Source: Teichococcus coralli
Lineage (GTDB): Bacteria > Pseudomonadota > Alphaproteobacteria > Acetobacterales > Acetobacteraceae
DNA length: 64,000 bases
Reading direction: 5' to 3'
Assembly: GCF_009829925.1 (NCBI RefSeq)
Contig: NZ_SNVJ01000014.1
Span: 46,192 to 110,191, forward strand
Below, in pieces: positions 10,662-19,762 of this stretch. Each line of letters begins with the position of its first letter. The stretch's first letter is position 1. The notes beneath the pieces are model-generated. The model saw only the letters and a program-made list of their open reading frames with translations. It did no database searches and had not been told where the DNA came from. Both the position numbers and the translations under genes were made by a program.

Positions 10662-13091
10662 ATGCCCATGCCCCGGCCGCCCCATGCCGTCCTGCCGCTC
10701 GCCGCCATCCGCGTGCTGGAGGTGGGCGGCGGCACTGCGCTCTCCTATGTCGGCAAGCTGTTCGCCGATTTCGGGGCGGAGGTGCTGAAGCTGGAGCCGC
10801 CGGGCGGCGATCCCCTGCGCCGCCAGGCGCCGCTGGTCGAAACCGGCGAAGGCCGGGAATCCGCCTTGTTTGCCTGGCTCAGCACCAACAAGCGCAGCCT
10901 CACCGCCGACACTGCCGCCGCGTCGGGGCTTGAGCGCGCACGGCAACTGCTCCCCGGCTGCGACGTGCTGCTCGATGCGAGGCCGCGCGACGAGCGCGAG
11001 GCGGCGCCGCTCGGGATCGGCTTGCAGCATCTGGTGGCAGCCGAGCTGTCCGATTTCGGCGACAGCGGCCCCTATCGCGACTTCGCCGCGACCGACACGG
11101 TGCTGCGCGCCCTGGCCGGGGTCTTCGCCTGCACCGGTCCGGCGGAAGGGCCGCCCTCGCTGCTCGGCGGCATCGCCGGGGCGGTGACGGCGGCGCTCGC
11201 CGCCTTCAACGCGGTGGCCGCCGCGCTCTGGTCCGGCGCCGGGCGCCGGCTGGAGATCAGCCTTCATGAGGCCAACATCGCCGTGGCGGAGTACCAGGCG
11301 GCGCAGAGCGTCACCAACCCGGAGGTGGAGCGCCGCTATGGCGTCAACCGCTTCGCTCCCACCTGTCCGCTCGGCGTCTATCGCTGCAAGGAGGGGTGGC
11401 TGGGTGTCTCGGTGGTGACACCGGCGCAGTTCCGCGGCTTCTGCGAAATGATCGGCATTCCCGAGATCGGGCATGACCCGCGCTTCGTCGTCGGGCTGGA
11501 CCGGCTGCGCCATGTGGAGGAGCTTGAGGCACTGTTCGTCCCCCGCCTGCTCGGGCGCAGCGCGGAGGAATGGTTTGCCGAGGCGATCCGCCGCCGTCTC
11601 CCCTTCGCCGTGGTGCCGGACATGGCGACGCTGCTGCAAACGCCGACGCACCGCGCCCGCGATGCTTTCGCCACGGTGGAGCGGGGCAACGCGCGTTTCG
11701 AAGGGCCGACCCTGCCGCAGCGGCTGACCCGCACGCCGCCCCTGCCGGGCGGCCGGGCGCCGCGCGCCGGCGAGCATGACGGGATGGCGGCACCACCGGC
11801 CCGTGGCCCCGCCGCCCCGCGCCCGGTGCCGCTGCCGCTCGCGGGGCTGCGCGTCGTGGACCTCTCGATGGGCTGGGCCGGGCCGCTCTGCACCCGCCAG
11901 CTTGCCGATCTCGGCGCCGAGGTGATCAAGGTGGAGGCCTGCCAGTATCCGGACTGGTGGCGCGGCGTGGATCCCCGCCCCGCCTTCTTCGCCGAGCGGC
12001 GCTACGAGCAGGATGTCCGCTTCGCCGTGCTCAACCGCAACAAGGCCGGCATCACGCTCGACCTCACCAGGCCGGAGGGCAAGGCGCTGTTGAAGCGGCT
12101 GGTGCGCGACGCCGACGCGGTGGTGGAGAACTATGCCCGCGAGGTGCTGCCGAAGCTCGGCCTCGATTACGCCGCCCTCTCCGCCGAGCGGCCGGACCTG
12201 GTGATGCTCTCCATGCCCGCCTTCGGGCTGGAGGGGCCCTGGCGCGACGCGCGCGCCTATGGCTCGACGCTGGAGCACGCCTCCGGCCTGCCCACCGTTT
12301 CCGGCGCGGCGGACTGGCCGCCCACCACCAACCAGCTCGCCTATGGCGACCCGATCGGCGGGCTGAACGCCGCCGCCGCCCTGCTGGTGGCGCTGCTGCA
12401 CCGCCGGCGCACCGGCGAGGGGCAGCAGATCGACCTCGCGCAGGTCGAATGCATGTTCACGCTGGCGGCGCCCTGGATCATCGCGGCCTCCGTCACGGGC
12501 GATGCCGGGCCGCGCCTCGGCAACCGCCATCCGGAGCTGGTGCCGCACGGTGCCTTCCCCTGCCGGGATGAAGGCTGGACCGTGGTTGCGGCGCAGGATG
12601 ACGCGGCCTGGGCGAGGCTGGCGCGCGCCATCGGCCGGCCGGACCTGGCGGAGGACCCCGCGCTGGCCACCGCCGCCGGCCGCCGGATCCGCGAGGGGGC
12701 GCTGGAGGAGGCGATCGCCACCTGGACGGCCGGACGCACCGCGGAAGCCGCGATGGCCGCGCTGCAGGCGGCGGGCGTCGCGGCCGGCGCCGTGCTCTGG
12801 CCGAGCGCCCTGAAGCGCGACCCGCACCTCGCCGCGCGCGGATTCTGGCAGGACGCCGAGCGGCCCTTCATCGGCCGGCACGAGCAGCCCTCGGCCCCGT
12901 TCCGCGAGGCGGGGAAGGGTCCCTATGCGGTGCGCCGCCCGGCGCCGACCCTGGGGCAGGACAACACCGCCGTGCTCGGGGGCCTGCTCGGCCTCCGGCC
13001 GGAAGAACTGCAACGGCTGGAGGCCGAAGGCATCATCGGTTGTGATGCGGTGCCGGTCGCGCAACGGAAGGCGCGCACGCCGATCATCTGA
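10662..13091 (+). CDS. Double-domain class III CoA-transferase (CaiB/BaiF fusion)
   Basis: An 809-residue protein made of two tandem class III CoA-transferase domains, about residues 8-370 and 395-800, joined by a proline-rich linker. Each half begins with the nucleotide-binding signature: VLEVGGGTALSYVGKLFADFGAEVLKLE in half one and the matching DLSMGWAGPLCTRQLADLGAEVIKVE in half two. Half one keeps an Asp (RDFAATDTVL) at the expected nucleophile region, whereas half two has YGSTLEHASGL there. The halves may therefore differ in activity. The family moves CoA between carboxylic acids and so activates an acid before carboxylation. It is controlled together with the biotin carboxylase by the adjacent GntR site. 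The substrate is unknown. Confidence 0.9.
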   Translation: MPMPRPPHAVLPLAAIRVLEVGGGTALSYVGKLFADFGAEVLKLEPPGGDPLRRQAPLVETGEGRESALFAWLSTNKRSLTADTAAASGLERARQLLPGCDVLLDARPRDEREAAPLGIGLQHLVAAELSDFGDSGPYRDFAATDTVLRALAGVFACTGPAEGPPSLLGGIAGAVTAALAAFNAVAAALWSGAGRRLEISLHEANIAVAEYQAAQSVTNPEVERRYGVNRFAPTCPLGVYRCKEGWLGVSVVTPAQFRGFCEMIGIPEIGHDPRFVVGLDRLRHVEELEALFVPRLLGRSAEEWFAEAIRRRLPFAVVPDMATLLQTPTHRARDAFATVERGNARFEGPTLPQRLTRTPPLPGGRAPRAGEHDGMAAPPARGPAAPRPVPLPLAGLRVVDLSMGWAGPLCTRQLADLGAEVIKVEACQYPDWWRGVDPRPAFFAERRYEQDVRFAVLNRNKAGITLDLTRPEGKALLKRLVRDADAVVENYAREVLPKLGLDYAALSAERPDLVMLSMPAFGLEGPWRDARAYGSTLEHASGLPTVSGAADWPPTTNQLAYGDPIGGLNAAAALLVALLHRRRTGEGQQIDLAQVECMFTLAAPWIIAASVTGDAGPRLGNRHPELVPHGAFPCRDEGWTVVAAQDDAAWARLARAIGRPDLAEDPALATAAGRRIREGALEEAIATWTAGRTAEAAMAALQAAGVAAGAVLWPSALKRDPHLAARGFWQDAERPFIGRHEQPSAPFREAGKGPYAVRRPAPTLGQDNTAVLGGLLGLRPEELQRLEAEGIIGCDAVPVAQRKARTPII

Positions 13092-13328
13092 TCGCGGCAC
13101 CGCAGAGGACCGAAGGAGGAACCATGTCCATGAGGCGGCCGCTTCGCCTCGGCGCCCTCCGCCCGCAGGCTTCCCCGGCTCTCCCGATCGCCTGTTCGCC
13201 CACCGCTGCCATGCCGGATTGCCGCCCCGGCCTCAGAAACGGAAGCGGCACCGGTTCACCGTCATGTGGATCGCCTTCGCCGTGGCGGCGGCTTGTGGCG
13301 CAGGAAGCCGCATGGTTGTCTTCCGCAC
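13092..13328 (+). other. Intergenic stretch with a strong ribosome site but no recognisable gene
   Basis: An excellent AAGGAGGAACC site at about 13112-13122 precedes ATG 13124. The frame there opens like an export signal (MSMRRPLRLGALRP) but continues as unrecognisable, arginine- and proline-rich sequence that runs into the next gene in another frame. This looks like the remains of a lost gene head. It may still supply the ribosome site for the binding protein, whose own start at 13329 lacks one. Confidence 0.4.
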
Positions 13329-14921
13329 ATGAAACGGATCTCCTTCCGCGCGGTGGCTGCCGCCATCGCCGCGTTAGCTTCCGCCCTGGCGGGCCATGCG
13401 GCCGCCACTGCGCAGGAACTCCGGGTCGGCGTGCGCGCCGCGCTCGACACCGCCGACCCCGCCAGCTCCTACTCGCCCAACCGCAACATCACGCTGCAGA
13501 TCTACGAGCCGCTGCTGCTGCAGGACGCCTCGCTGAAGCCGGTGGCCGGCCTCGCCGTCGCCTGGCGCATGCGCGACCCGACGACCTGGGAGTTCACCCT
13601 GCGCGAAGGCGTCAAGTTCCACGACGGCTCGCCGCTGACGCCGGAGGATGTCGCCGCCACCATCGCCCGCAACATGGCGACCGAGGTACCGCAGACCTAC
13701 AAGTCCGATATCCGCGAGATCGTCTCGGTCGAGGCGGAGGGGCCGCGCACCGTGATCCTGCGCACGCGCGCCCCGTCACCGCAGCTGCCCTTCGGCATCG
13801 CCACCTTCGGCATCGTTTCCGCGCGCGCCACCAGGGATGCCACGCCGGAGGACTTCCGTGGCAAGGCGGCGATCGGCACCGGCCCTTACCGCTGGAGCGA
13901 ATGGACGCCGGGCCAGGGCGTGACGCTGACGCGCAACCCGGACTACTGGGGCGCCAAGCCGCATTGGGACAAGGTGCAGTTCCGCTTCGTGCCGAACGAC
14001 AGCGCGCGCGTCGCCTCGCTGCTGGCCGGCGACCTCGACGTGATCGACGCCGTGCCGCCGGGCCTGACGCAGCGCATCGAAGCGTCGAGCAACGCGCACC
14101 TCCTTTCCACCACCGCCATCATGATGCTGTACCTGCAGCTGGAGATGGGGCGCGCGCAGTCGCCCTACGTGACGGATGCCGATGGCAAGCCGCTGCCGAA
14201 GAACCCGTTTCAGGACATCCGGGTACGGCATGCGCTGAGCTACGCCATCAACCGGGCCGGCATCGCCGACCGTGCCATGGAGGGCGCTGCGGAGCCGGCC
14301 GGCCAGTTCATGGCGCCAGGCCTCGACAACCACGACCCCGCGCTGAAGCCGCTGCCCTACGACCCGGCTAAGGCGCGTGCGCTGCTGGCCGAGGCCGGCT
14401 ATCCGAAGGGCTTCAACATCACGCTGGCCTGCTCAAACGACCGCTATCCCGGCGATGCGCGCGTCTGCCAGGCGCTGGGGCAGATGCTGGGCGCCGTGGG
14501 CATCAAGACGCAGGTGGAGACGGTGCCGATCTCCATCCTGTTCCGCCGCCGTTCGGCCGGACCCAACGGGTTGCCGGATGTGCCCGCCTTCATGCTCGGC
14601 TATGGTGCGCCGAACGGGCTGGCCACCTCGGCGCTCACCTCGCTGGTGCAGACGCAGGACCGCGACCGCGGGCGCGGCGGCAACAACTACACCGGCTATT
14701 CGAACCCGAAGCTCGACGCCATGATCGAGTCGGCGATGGTGGAGCCGGACGAGGCGAAGCGCGCCGCGCTGGTGCGCGAGGCGACGCATGTCGCCATCGG
14801 GGACACGCCGGTGGTGCCGGTCTATTTCACCAAGGCGATCTGGGGCCTGCGCCGCGACCTGACGCTGACGCCGCGTGCCGACTCCTTCACCTTCGTCGAC
14901 ACCATCAGGCCGGCGAAGTAG
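13329..14921 (+). CDS. Family 5 (peptide/nickel/opine-type) ABC substrate-binding protein, orphan
   Basis: A 530-residue periplasmic binding protein. A signal peptide (RAVAAAIAALASALAGHAAATA) is followed by LRVGVRAALDTADPASSYSP, then the family 5 core WEFTLREGVKFHDGSPLTPEDV near residue 95 and GTGPYRWSEW near residue 185. ATG 13329 was chosen because it gives a clean signal peptide, although no good ribosome site precedes it; an in-frame ATG at 13266 is an alternative. No permease or ATPase genes are adjacent, so it must share membrane components encoded elsewhere. It ends the rightward arm of the GntR-controlled module and converges on the next gene across a hairpin. Confidence 0.88.
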   Translation: MKRISFRAVAAAIAALASALAGHAAATAQELRVGVRAALDTADPASSYSPNRNITLQIYEPLLLQDASLKPVAGLAVAWRMRDPTTWEFTLREGVKFHDGSPLTPEDVAATIARNMATEVPQTYKSDIREIVSVEAEGPRTVILRTRAPSPQLPFGIATFGIVSARATRDATPEDFRGKAAIGTGPYRWSEWTPGQGVTLTRNPDYWGAKPHWDKVQFRFVPNDSARVASLLAGDLDVIDAVPPGLTQRIEASSNAHLLSTTAIMMLYLQLEMGRAQSPYVTDADGKPLPKNPFQDIRVRHALSYAINRAGIADRAMEGAAEPAGQFMAPGLDNHDPALKPLPYDPAKARALLAEAGYPKGFNITLACSNDRYPGDARVCQALGQMLGAVGIKTQVETVPISILFRRRSAGPNGLPDVPAFMLGYGAPNGLATSALTSLVQTQDRDRGRGGNNYTGYSNPKLDAMIESAMVEPDEAKRAALVREATHVAIGDTPVVPVYFTKAIWGLRRDLTLTPRADSFTFVDTIRPAK

Positions 14922-14929
14922 GTCCGGTT

Positions 14930-14950
14930 CCGGGAGGCGAGGCCTCCCGG
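14930..14950. terminator. Bidirectional hairpin between convergent genes
   Basis: CCGGGAGGC (14930-14938), loop GAG, GCCTCCCGG (14942-14950): a 9-bp perfect GC stem in the 52-bp gap between two convergent genes. There is no U tract on either strand, so it is probably a weak or factor-assisted terminator. Confidence 0.55.
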
Positions 14951-14973
14951 GCTTCCGGCGTGCCGAGCCAGCC

Positions 14974-16326
14974 TCAGGTCGCGTAGCGGCTGGGCGGCAC
15001 CGGGATGCCGAGGTGGTCCCGCAGCGTCGTGCCGGCGTAGTCGGTGCGGAACAGGCCGCGCCGCTGCAACTCCGGCACAATGTGTTCCACGATGTCCTCC
15101 AGCGGCTTCGGGTAGTAGGGAAAGAGCAGCATGAAGCCGTCGCAGGCGCCGGCGCGCAGCCATTCCTCCATGACGTCCGCCACCTTCGGCGGCGCGCCCA
15201 CCAGCAGGTGGTGTCCGAGCGAGGCGCCAAGGTAGCGCGCCACCTGCCGGACAGTCAGGTTCTCGCGCCGGGCCTTGGCGACGAGGTGCTCCTGCCGCGC
15301 GCGCGCCGCGTTGCTCGGCGGCAGGTCGGGCAGCGGGCCGTCCAGCGGGAACTGCCGGATGTCGAGGTCGCCGCAGAGGCGGGAGAGCAGGTTCACCGCC
15401 GTCTCGTCGTCCACCAGCGCCTCCAGCGAGCGGTAATGCGCCTGCGCGGCCTCCTCGGTCGGGCCGGTGACGATCAGCAGGCCGGGCATGATCTTCACAT
15501 GCGCGGGGTCGCGGCCATGGGCGGCGGCGCGCGCCTTCACGTCGCGGTAGAAGGCCTGCGCCTCGGCCAGGTCGCTCTGCGCGGTGAAGATCATGTCGGC
15601 GACGCGGGAGGCGAGCTGCCTGCCGGGGCCGGAGGAGCCGGCCTGGGCGATCACCGGGCGGCCCTGCGGGCAGCGGGGCAGGTTCAGCGGGCCGCGCACC
15701 CGGAAGTGCTTGCCGGCATGGTTCAGGATGTGCCCCCTGGCGGGGTCCAGGAACTGGCCGGTCTGCTTGTCGCGCGGGAAGGCGCCTTCGTCGAAGCTGT
15801 CCCATAGCCCCGTGGCAACGTCGAAGAACTCCTCGGCGCGCTCATAGCGTTCGGCGTGGTCGGGGTGGCGGTCGAAACCGAAATTGCCGGCCTCGTCCTC
15901 GATCTGCGAGGTGACGAGGTTCCAGCCGGCCCGCCCGCCGCTGAGATGGTCCACCGTGCCGAAGCGGCGCGCCAGGGTATAGGGGTCGCCATAGGTGGTG
16001 GTGGCGGTGGCCACCAGCCCGATACGGGAGGTCACTGGCGCCAGGGCTGCGATCAGCGTCGCCGGCTCGGGGAAGACCTGCCGCGCGGCGGTCGGGCGCC
16101 AGGGGCTGCCGCCATGCAGGGCGGCGCTGCCGTTCACCGCCGCCGTGTCCTGGAAGAAGATGCAATCGAGCTTGCCGCGCTCGGCGGCCTGCGCCATCGC
16201 GACGTAGTGCGCGAAGGACATGTCGGTTTCCGGCACGGCCTCGGGGTGGCGCCAGCCGGCCGAGTGGCTTCCGGGGGTGAAGAAGAAGGCCCCCAGATGC
16301 ATGGCCGGCTCCATGGGCGGCGTCAT
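14974..16326 (-). CDS. LLM-class flavin-dependent monooxygenase (NtaA/SnaA/DszA type)
   Basis: A 450-residue bacterial-luciferase-like monooxygenase, which uses FMNH2 and O2 to cleave C-N or C-S bonds. The NtaA/DszA subfamily begins with GAFFFTPGSHSAGWRHP and contains KLDCIFFQDT near residue 50. It also has TATTTYGDPYTLARRFGTVDHLSGGRAGWNLVTS near residue 115-145 and VIAQAGSSGPGRQLASRVAD near residue 230. All are typical of enzymes acting on nitrilotriacetate, dibenzothiophene sulfone, pristinamycin IIB or alkyl sulfides. The start overlaps the stop of the upstream M20 peptidase (ATGA), so it belongs to that operon. It needs a separate flavin reductase, which is not in the window. The substrate is unknown. 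Confidence 0.9.
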   Translation of the reverse strand: MTPPMEPAMHLGAFFFTPGSHSAGWRHPEAVPETDMSFAHYVAMAQAAERGKLDCIFFQDTAAVNGSAALHGGSPWRPTAARQVFPEPATLIAALAPVTSRIGLVATATTTYGDPYTLARRFGTVDHLSGGRAGWNLVTSQIEDEAGNFGFDRHPDHAERYERAEEFFDVATGLWDSFDEGAFPRDKQTGQFLDPARGHILNHAGKHFRVRGPLNLPRCPQGRPVIAQAGSSGPGRQLASRVADMIFTAQSDLAEAQAFYRDVKARAAAHGRDPAHVKIMPGLLIVTGPTEEAAQAHYRSLEALVDDETAVNLLSRLCGDLDIRQFPLDGPLPDLPPSNAARARQEHLVAKARRENLTVRQVARYLGASLGHHLLVGAPPKVADVMEEWLRAGACDGFMLLFPYYPKPLEDIVEHIVPELQRRGLFRTDYAGTTLRDHLGIPVPPSRYAT

Positions 16327-17720
16327 CGGCCGGGCCAGGGCATCTCGCCCAGGTCCCAGAAGACCCCGGCGGCGATCTCCAGCCCCTCCCGCACCAGCGG
16401 GTAGAGGGCGTGCTCGTTCGGCGCGTGCTGCGAGCAGCCGCTGTAGGAATGCGGGATGTAGATGGTGGGCAGGCCGAGCGTCACCGCGAAGCTGTCGTTC
16501 GGCAGGGAGCCGCCGGCATTCGGCACGATCATCGGTGCCTTGCCCGTGGTGCGGCGGACGCTCTCCGCCACCAGGCGGGGCCAGGGGCCGTCCGGGTCCA
16601 TGCGGGTCGCCTTCCACTCGGCGCCCGCCTTCACCGGCTGCACGGCGACGTCGGTGAAGCCCTGCGCGTCCAGGTGGCGGCGGATGGCGGGGAGGAAGGT
16701 CTCCACGTCGCGGTCCACGGTGTAGCGGATCTGGCAGCGCGCGAAGGCCTCCGGCGGCACGGCGTTGACCGGCGCGGAAGGGTTGCCGGTGGAATAGGCC
16801 AGCACCTCGAAGGTGTTCCAGCCAAAGACCTTCTCGGCGGCGGAAAGGCCGGGCTCGCCCCACCAGGCGTTGATCTCCGGCCCGTCGCTGCCGCCATCCA
16901 CCCGGCAATCGGCCAGGGCGCGGCGAACGTTGTCGGGGATGCGCTCCGGCACCAGGTCGCGCAGCAGCACCTCGCCGGTCGGCCCGACGAGGCTGGCGAT
17001 GGCATGGGCGAGGCGGATGCCCGGATTGGCCAGCAGCCCGCCCCAGTTGCCGGAATGGTGCCCGCCCTCGCGGTACTTCACGCGCAGGTCGAAGCCGAGG
17101 GCGCCGCGCGTGCCGAGGGTGAGGGTCGGCACGTCCGGCACCAGGCGGGGGCCGTCGGAGGCGATCAGCACGTCGGCCTTCAGCAGGTCGCGCTGCTGCT
17201 GGCAGATCTCCTCGATGCCGGGGGAGCCGACCTCCTCGCTCATCTCCAGCAGCAGGGTGACGTTGTAGCCGAGCCGGCCGCCGCGCTGCTGGCGCACCGC
17301 CTCCATGGCCATCAGGTTGCCGGTGTGCTGGCCCTTGTTGTCGACGATGCCGCGGCCGTAGATCCGCTCGCCGCGCCGGGTCAGCACCCAGGGGGCGAGG
17401 ACCTCCTCCCAGCCGGCATCCAGGCCCAGCACGGTGTCGCCATGGCCGTAGGTCAGCAGCGTCGGGAGGGAAGGGTCCTCGATGCGGCGGGCGATCAGGA
17501 ATGGGCCGCCCTTGCCGGTCGGGTTCTCGAAGATCCGGCCGGTGAAGCCCTGGCGCTCCAGGTCCGGCAGGATTTCCTCGGCCAGATAGGCGAGGAGGTG
17601 CGGCGCGCTCGCCGGGTCCTGGCTGGCGGTGGGGATGGCGACGCGGCGGGCCATCACCTCCAGGTAGGGGCCATCCTCCAGCAGGGCGCGGGCGGCGGCG
17701 ACGGCGGCTTCACGGGTCAT
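16323..17720 (-). CDS. M20 family metallopeptidase/amidohydrolase
   Basis: A 465-residue M20 dizinc hydrolase. Metal-site motifs are clear: LTYGHGDTV near residue 90, GRGIVDNKGQ near residue 123 (bridging Asp), EMSEEVGSPG near residue 158 (catalytic Glu pair), and a C-terminal HSYSGCSQHAPNEH. M20 enzymes hydrolyse dipeptides, N-acyl or N-carbamoyl amino acids. It is joined by ATGA overlaps to both hyuA upstream and the flavin monooxygenase downstream. Next to hydantoinase/oxoprolinase subunits, an N-carbamoyl or N-acyl amino acid is a likely substrate class; this is inference. Confidence 0.92.
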   Translation of the reverse strand: MTREAAVAAARALLEDGPYLEVMARRVAIPTASQDPASAPHLLAYLAEEILPDLERQGFTGRIFENPTGKGGPFLIARRIEDPSLPTLLTYGHGDTVLGLDAGWEEVLAPWVLTRRGERIYGRGIVDNKGQHTGNLMAMEAVRQQRGGRLGYNVTLLLEMSEEVGSPGIEEICQQQRDLLKADVLIASDGPRLVPDVPTLTLGTRGALGFDLRVKYREGGHHSGNWGGLLANPGIRLAHAIASLVGPTGEVLLRDLVPERIPDNVRRALADCRVDGGSDGPEINAWWGEPGLSAAEKVFGWNTFEVLAYSTGNPSAPVNAVPPEAFARCQIRYTVDRDVETFLPAIRRHLDAQGFTDVAVQPVKAGAEWKATRMDPDGPWPRLVAESVRRTTGKAPMIVPNAGGSLPNDSFAVTLGLPTIYIPHSYSGCSQHAPNEHALYPLVREGLEIAAGVFWDLGEMPWPGR

Positions 17721-19762
17721 CGGGCGTTCTCCTGCCGGCGCAGCACCAGGGCACCGGAGGCGTCCATCCGTGCCTCCCAGCCGGGCGGCACCAGGGTCGT
17801 GGCGTCGAGTTGGGTGACGATGGCGGGGCCGGCGAAGCGGTCGCCGGCGCGGAGGGCGGCACGGTCGTAGAGCGCCGCCTCCTGCGTGCCGCCGGCGAAA
17901 TGCACGGTATGGTGGCCGATGGGTTCGGCGCCGCGCCCGGGTGGAAGCGGGGCGGTGATGCTGCCGCTGAGCTGGCCCACCGCCTCCAGCCGCAGCGTGA
18001 CCAGCTCCACCGTGCCCTCCGGCAGGTCGAAGCCGTAGAGCGCCTTGTGCCGCGCGGCGAAGGCGGTGGCGGCGGCGTCCATGTCGCCGGGCCAGGCCAC
18101 GGCCAGTTCGCCGCCCTGGCCGGCATAGCGCATCAGCGCCACGCGGCGGGTTTCTCGGCGGGCGGGGGGCACCTGCTCCTCCGCGAACCAGGCGGCGGCT
18201 TCCTCTTCCAAGGCGGCATAGCCGGCCTCCACCGCCTCCGGCGTGGCGTCGGAAAGGCTGCGGCTGAACTCGGCCTTGAGGTCGGCGGCGAGCAGGCCCT
18301 GGGCGCAGAGCACGCCCGGGGAGGGCGGCACCAGAACGGTGCGGATGCCGAGCAGGTCGGCCAGGGCGCAGCCATGCAGCGGCCCGGCGCCGCCGAAGGG
18401 CACCAGGGCGAAGTCGCGGGGGTCGTGCCCGCGCTCCACCGAGACGACGCGCACCGCGCCGACCATGTTGGAATCCGCGATGGCCAGGATGCCGCGCGCG
18501 GCGGCGTGCAGGTCGAGGCCGAGCGGGGCGGCGACATTGTCCTGCACGGCCTGCCGCGCGGCGGCGACGTCCAGCGTCATGCGGCCGCCGAGCAGGCGGG
18601 GCGGCAGGTGGCCGAGCGCCACATGCGCGTCGGTGACGGTGGCGTGGGTGCCGCCGCGCCCGTAGCAGGCCGGGCCCGGCACGGCGCCGGCGCTTTCCGG
18701 GCCGACCGCCAGCGCGCCCGCTGGCGTGACGCGGGCCAGCGAGCCGCCGCCGGCGCCGATCGTGACCATGTCCACCATCGGCAGGGGCAGCGGCCAGTCG
18801 CCGATATGGCCGGTCTGGGTCAGGCGGATCTCGCCGCCCTTCATCAGGCAGATGTCGGCGCTGGTGCCGCCGATGTCGACGGTGATGATGTCGGGGAAGC
18901 CGGCGGCGGCGGCGATGGCGCGCGCGCCCACCACCCCGGCCGCCGGGCCGGAGAGCGCGGTGACGGCGGGGGCGCGGCGGATGGCGGTGGCGCCGGCGAC
19001 GCCGCCGTTGCTCTTCATCAGCAGCAGCGGCGCCGCGACGCCCTCGCCCTGCAGCCGCCGTTCCAGCCGCTGGACGTAGGTGGAGACGGCCGGCATCACC
19101 TGCGCGTTCAGGATGGTGGCCAGCGAGCGCTCGTACTCCCGCACGACCGGCAGCACGTCGGAGGAGGCGGTGACGGCGATGCCGGGCAGCGCCGCCCGCA
19201 GCATCTCCGCGACGCGCCGCTCATGCTCCGGCGCGGTGAAGGCGTGCAGCAGGCAGACGGCGACGGCGGAGACCCCGGCGGCGCGGCAGGCCTCGGCGGC
19301 GGCGCGCACCGAGGCCTCGTCCAGCGGCACCAGCACCTCGCCCTGGGCGGAGACGCGCTCCGTCACCTCGAAGACGCGGGCGGGCGGCACCGGACGCTCG
19401 GGCTTCACCCAGGCGTGCAGGTTGACGCGGCGGGGGATGTCCTGCCGGCCGATGTCGAGCACGTGGCGGAAGCCGGCGGTGGTGACCAGCGCCGCCTTGG
19501 CGCCCTTGCCCTCCAGGATCATGTTGGTGGCGACAGTGGTGCCGTGCAGCACACGGCCGACCCCGGCGGCGGCGCCCTCGGCGGCCTCCAGCGCCAGACG
19601 CACGCCGGTCAGGAAGGCCTCCGAGGGGTCGTGCGGGGTGGAGGGGGTCTTGGCGGTCCAGGCGCGGCCGCTGGCGGCGTCCTGGATGGTGATGTCGGTG
19701 AAGGTGCCGCCGATATCCACCGCGATGGAGAGGGGCCGCGCCAGAGCGTCAGTCGAGGACAT
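17717..19762 (-). CDS. hyuA: Hydantoinase/5-oxoprolinase subunit A
   Basis: A 681-residue HyuA/OxoA-type protein with the ASKHA-like ATP-binding fold, expected to couple ATP hydrolysis to ring opening of a hydantoin, 5-oxoproline or related cyclic amide. It shows IAVDIGGTFTDITIQD at residues 12-27, GTTVATNMILEGKGAKAALVTT near 75, DIGGTSADICLM near 300, and a C-terminal GPAIVTQLDATTLVPPGW. Acetone carboxylase HyuA relatives share this fold, so carboxylation of a ketone is a remote alternative. The start at 19762 overlaps hyuB by 14 bp. The A-B pair followed by an M20 hydrolase is a known arrangement in hydantoin-utilisation loci. Confidence 0.92.
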   Translation of the reverse strand: MSSTDALARPLSIAVDIGGTFTDITIQDAASGRAWTAKTPSTPHDPSEAFLTGVRLALEAAEGAAAGVGRVLHGTTVATNMILEGKGAKAALVTTAGFRHVLDIGRQDIPRRVNLHAWVKPERPVPPARVFEVTERVSAQGEVLVPLDEASVRAAAEACRAAGVSAVAVCLLHAFTAPEHERRVAEMLRAALPGIAVTASSDVLPVVREYERSLATILNAQVMPAVSTYVQRLERRLQGEGVAAPLLLMKSNGGVAGATAIRRAPAVTALSGPAAGVVGARAIAAAAGFPDIITVDIGGTSADICLMKGGEIRLTQTGHIGDWPLPLPMVDMVTIGAGGGSLARVTPAGALAVGPESAGAVPGPACYGRGGTHATVTDAHVALGHLPPRLLGGRMTLDVAAARQAVQDNVAAPLGLDLHAAARGILAIADSNMVGAVRVVSVERGHDPRDFALVPFGGAGPLHGCALADLLGIRTVLVPPSPGVLCAQGLLAADLKAEFSRSLSDATPEAVEAGYAALEEEAAAWFAEEQVPPARRETRRVALMRYAGQGGELAVAWPGDMDAAATAFAARHKALYGFDLPEGTVELVTLRLEAVGQLSGSITAPLPPGRGAEPIGHHTVHFAGGTQEAALYDRAALRAGDRFAGPAIVTQLDATTLVPPGWEARMDASGALVLRRQENAR

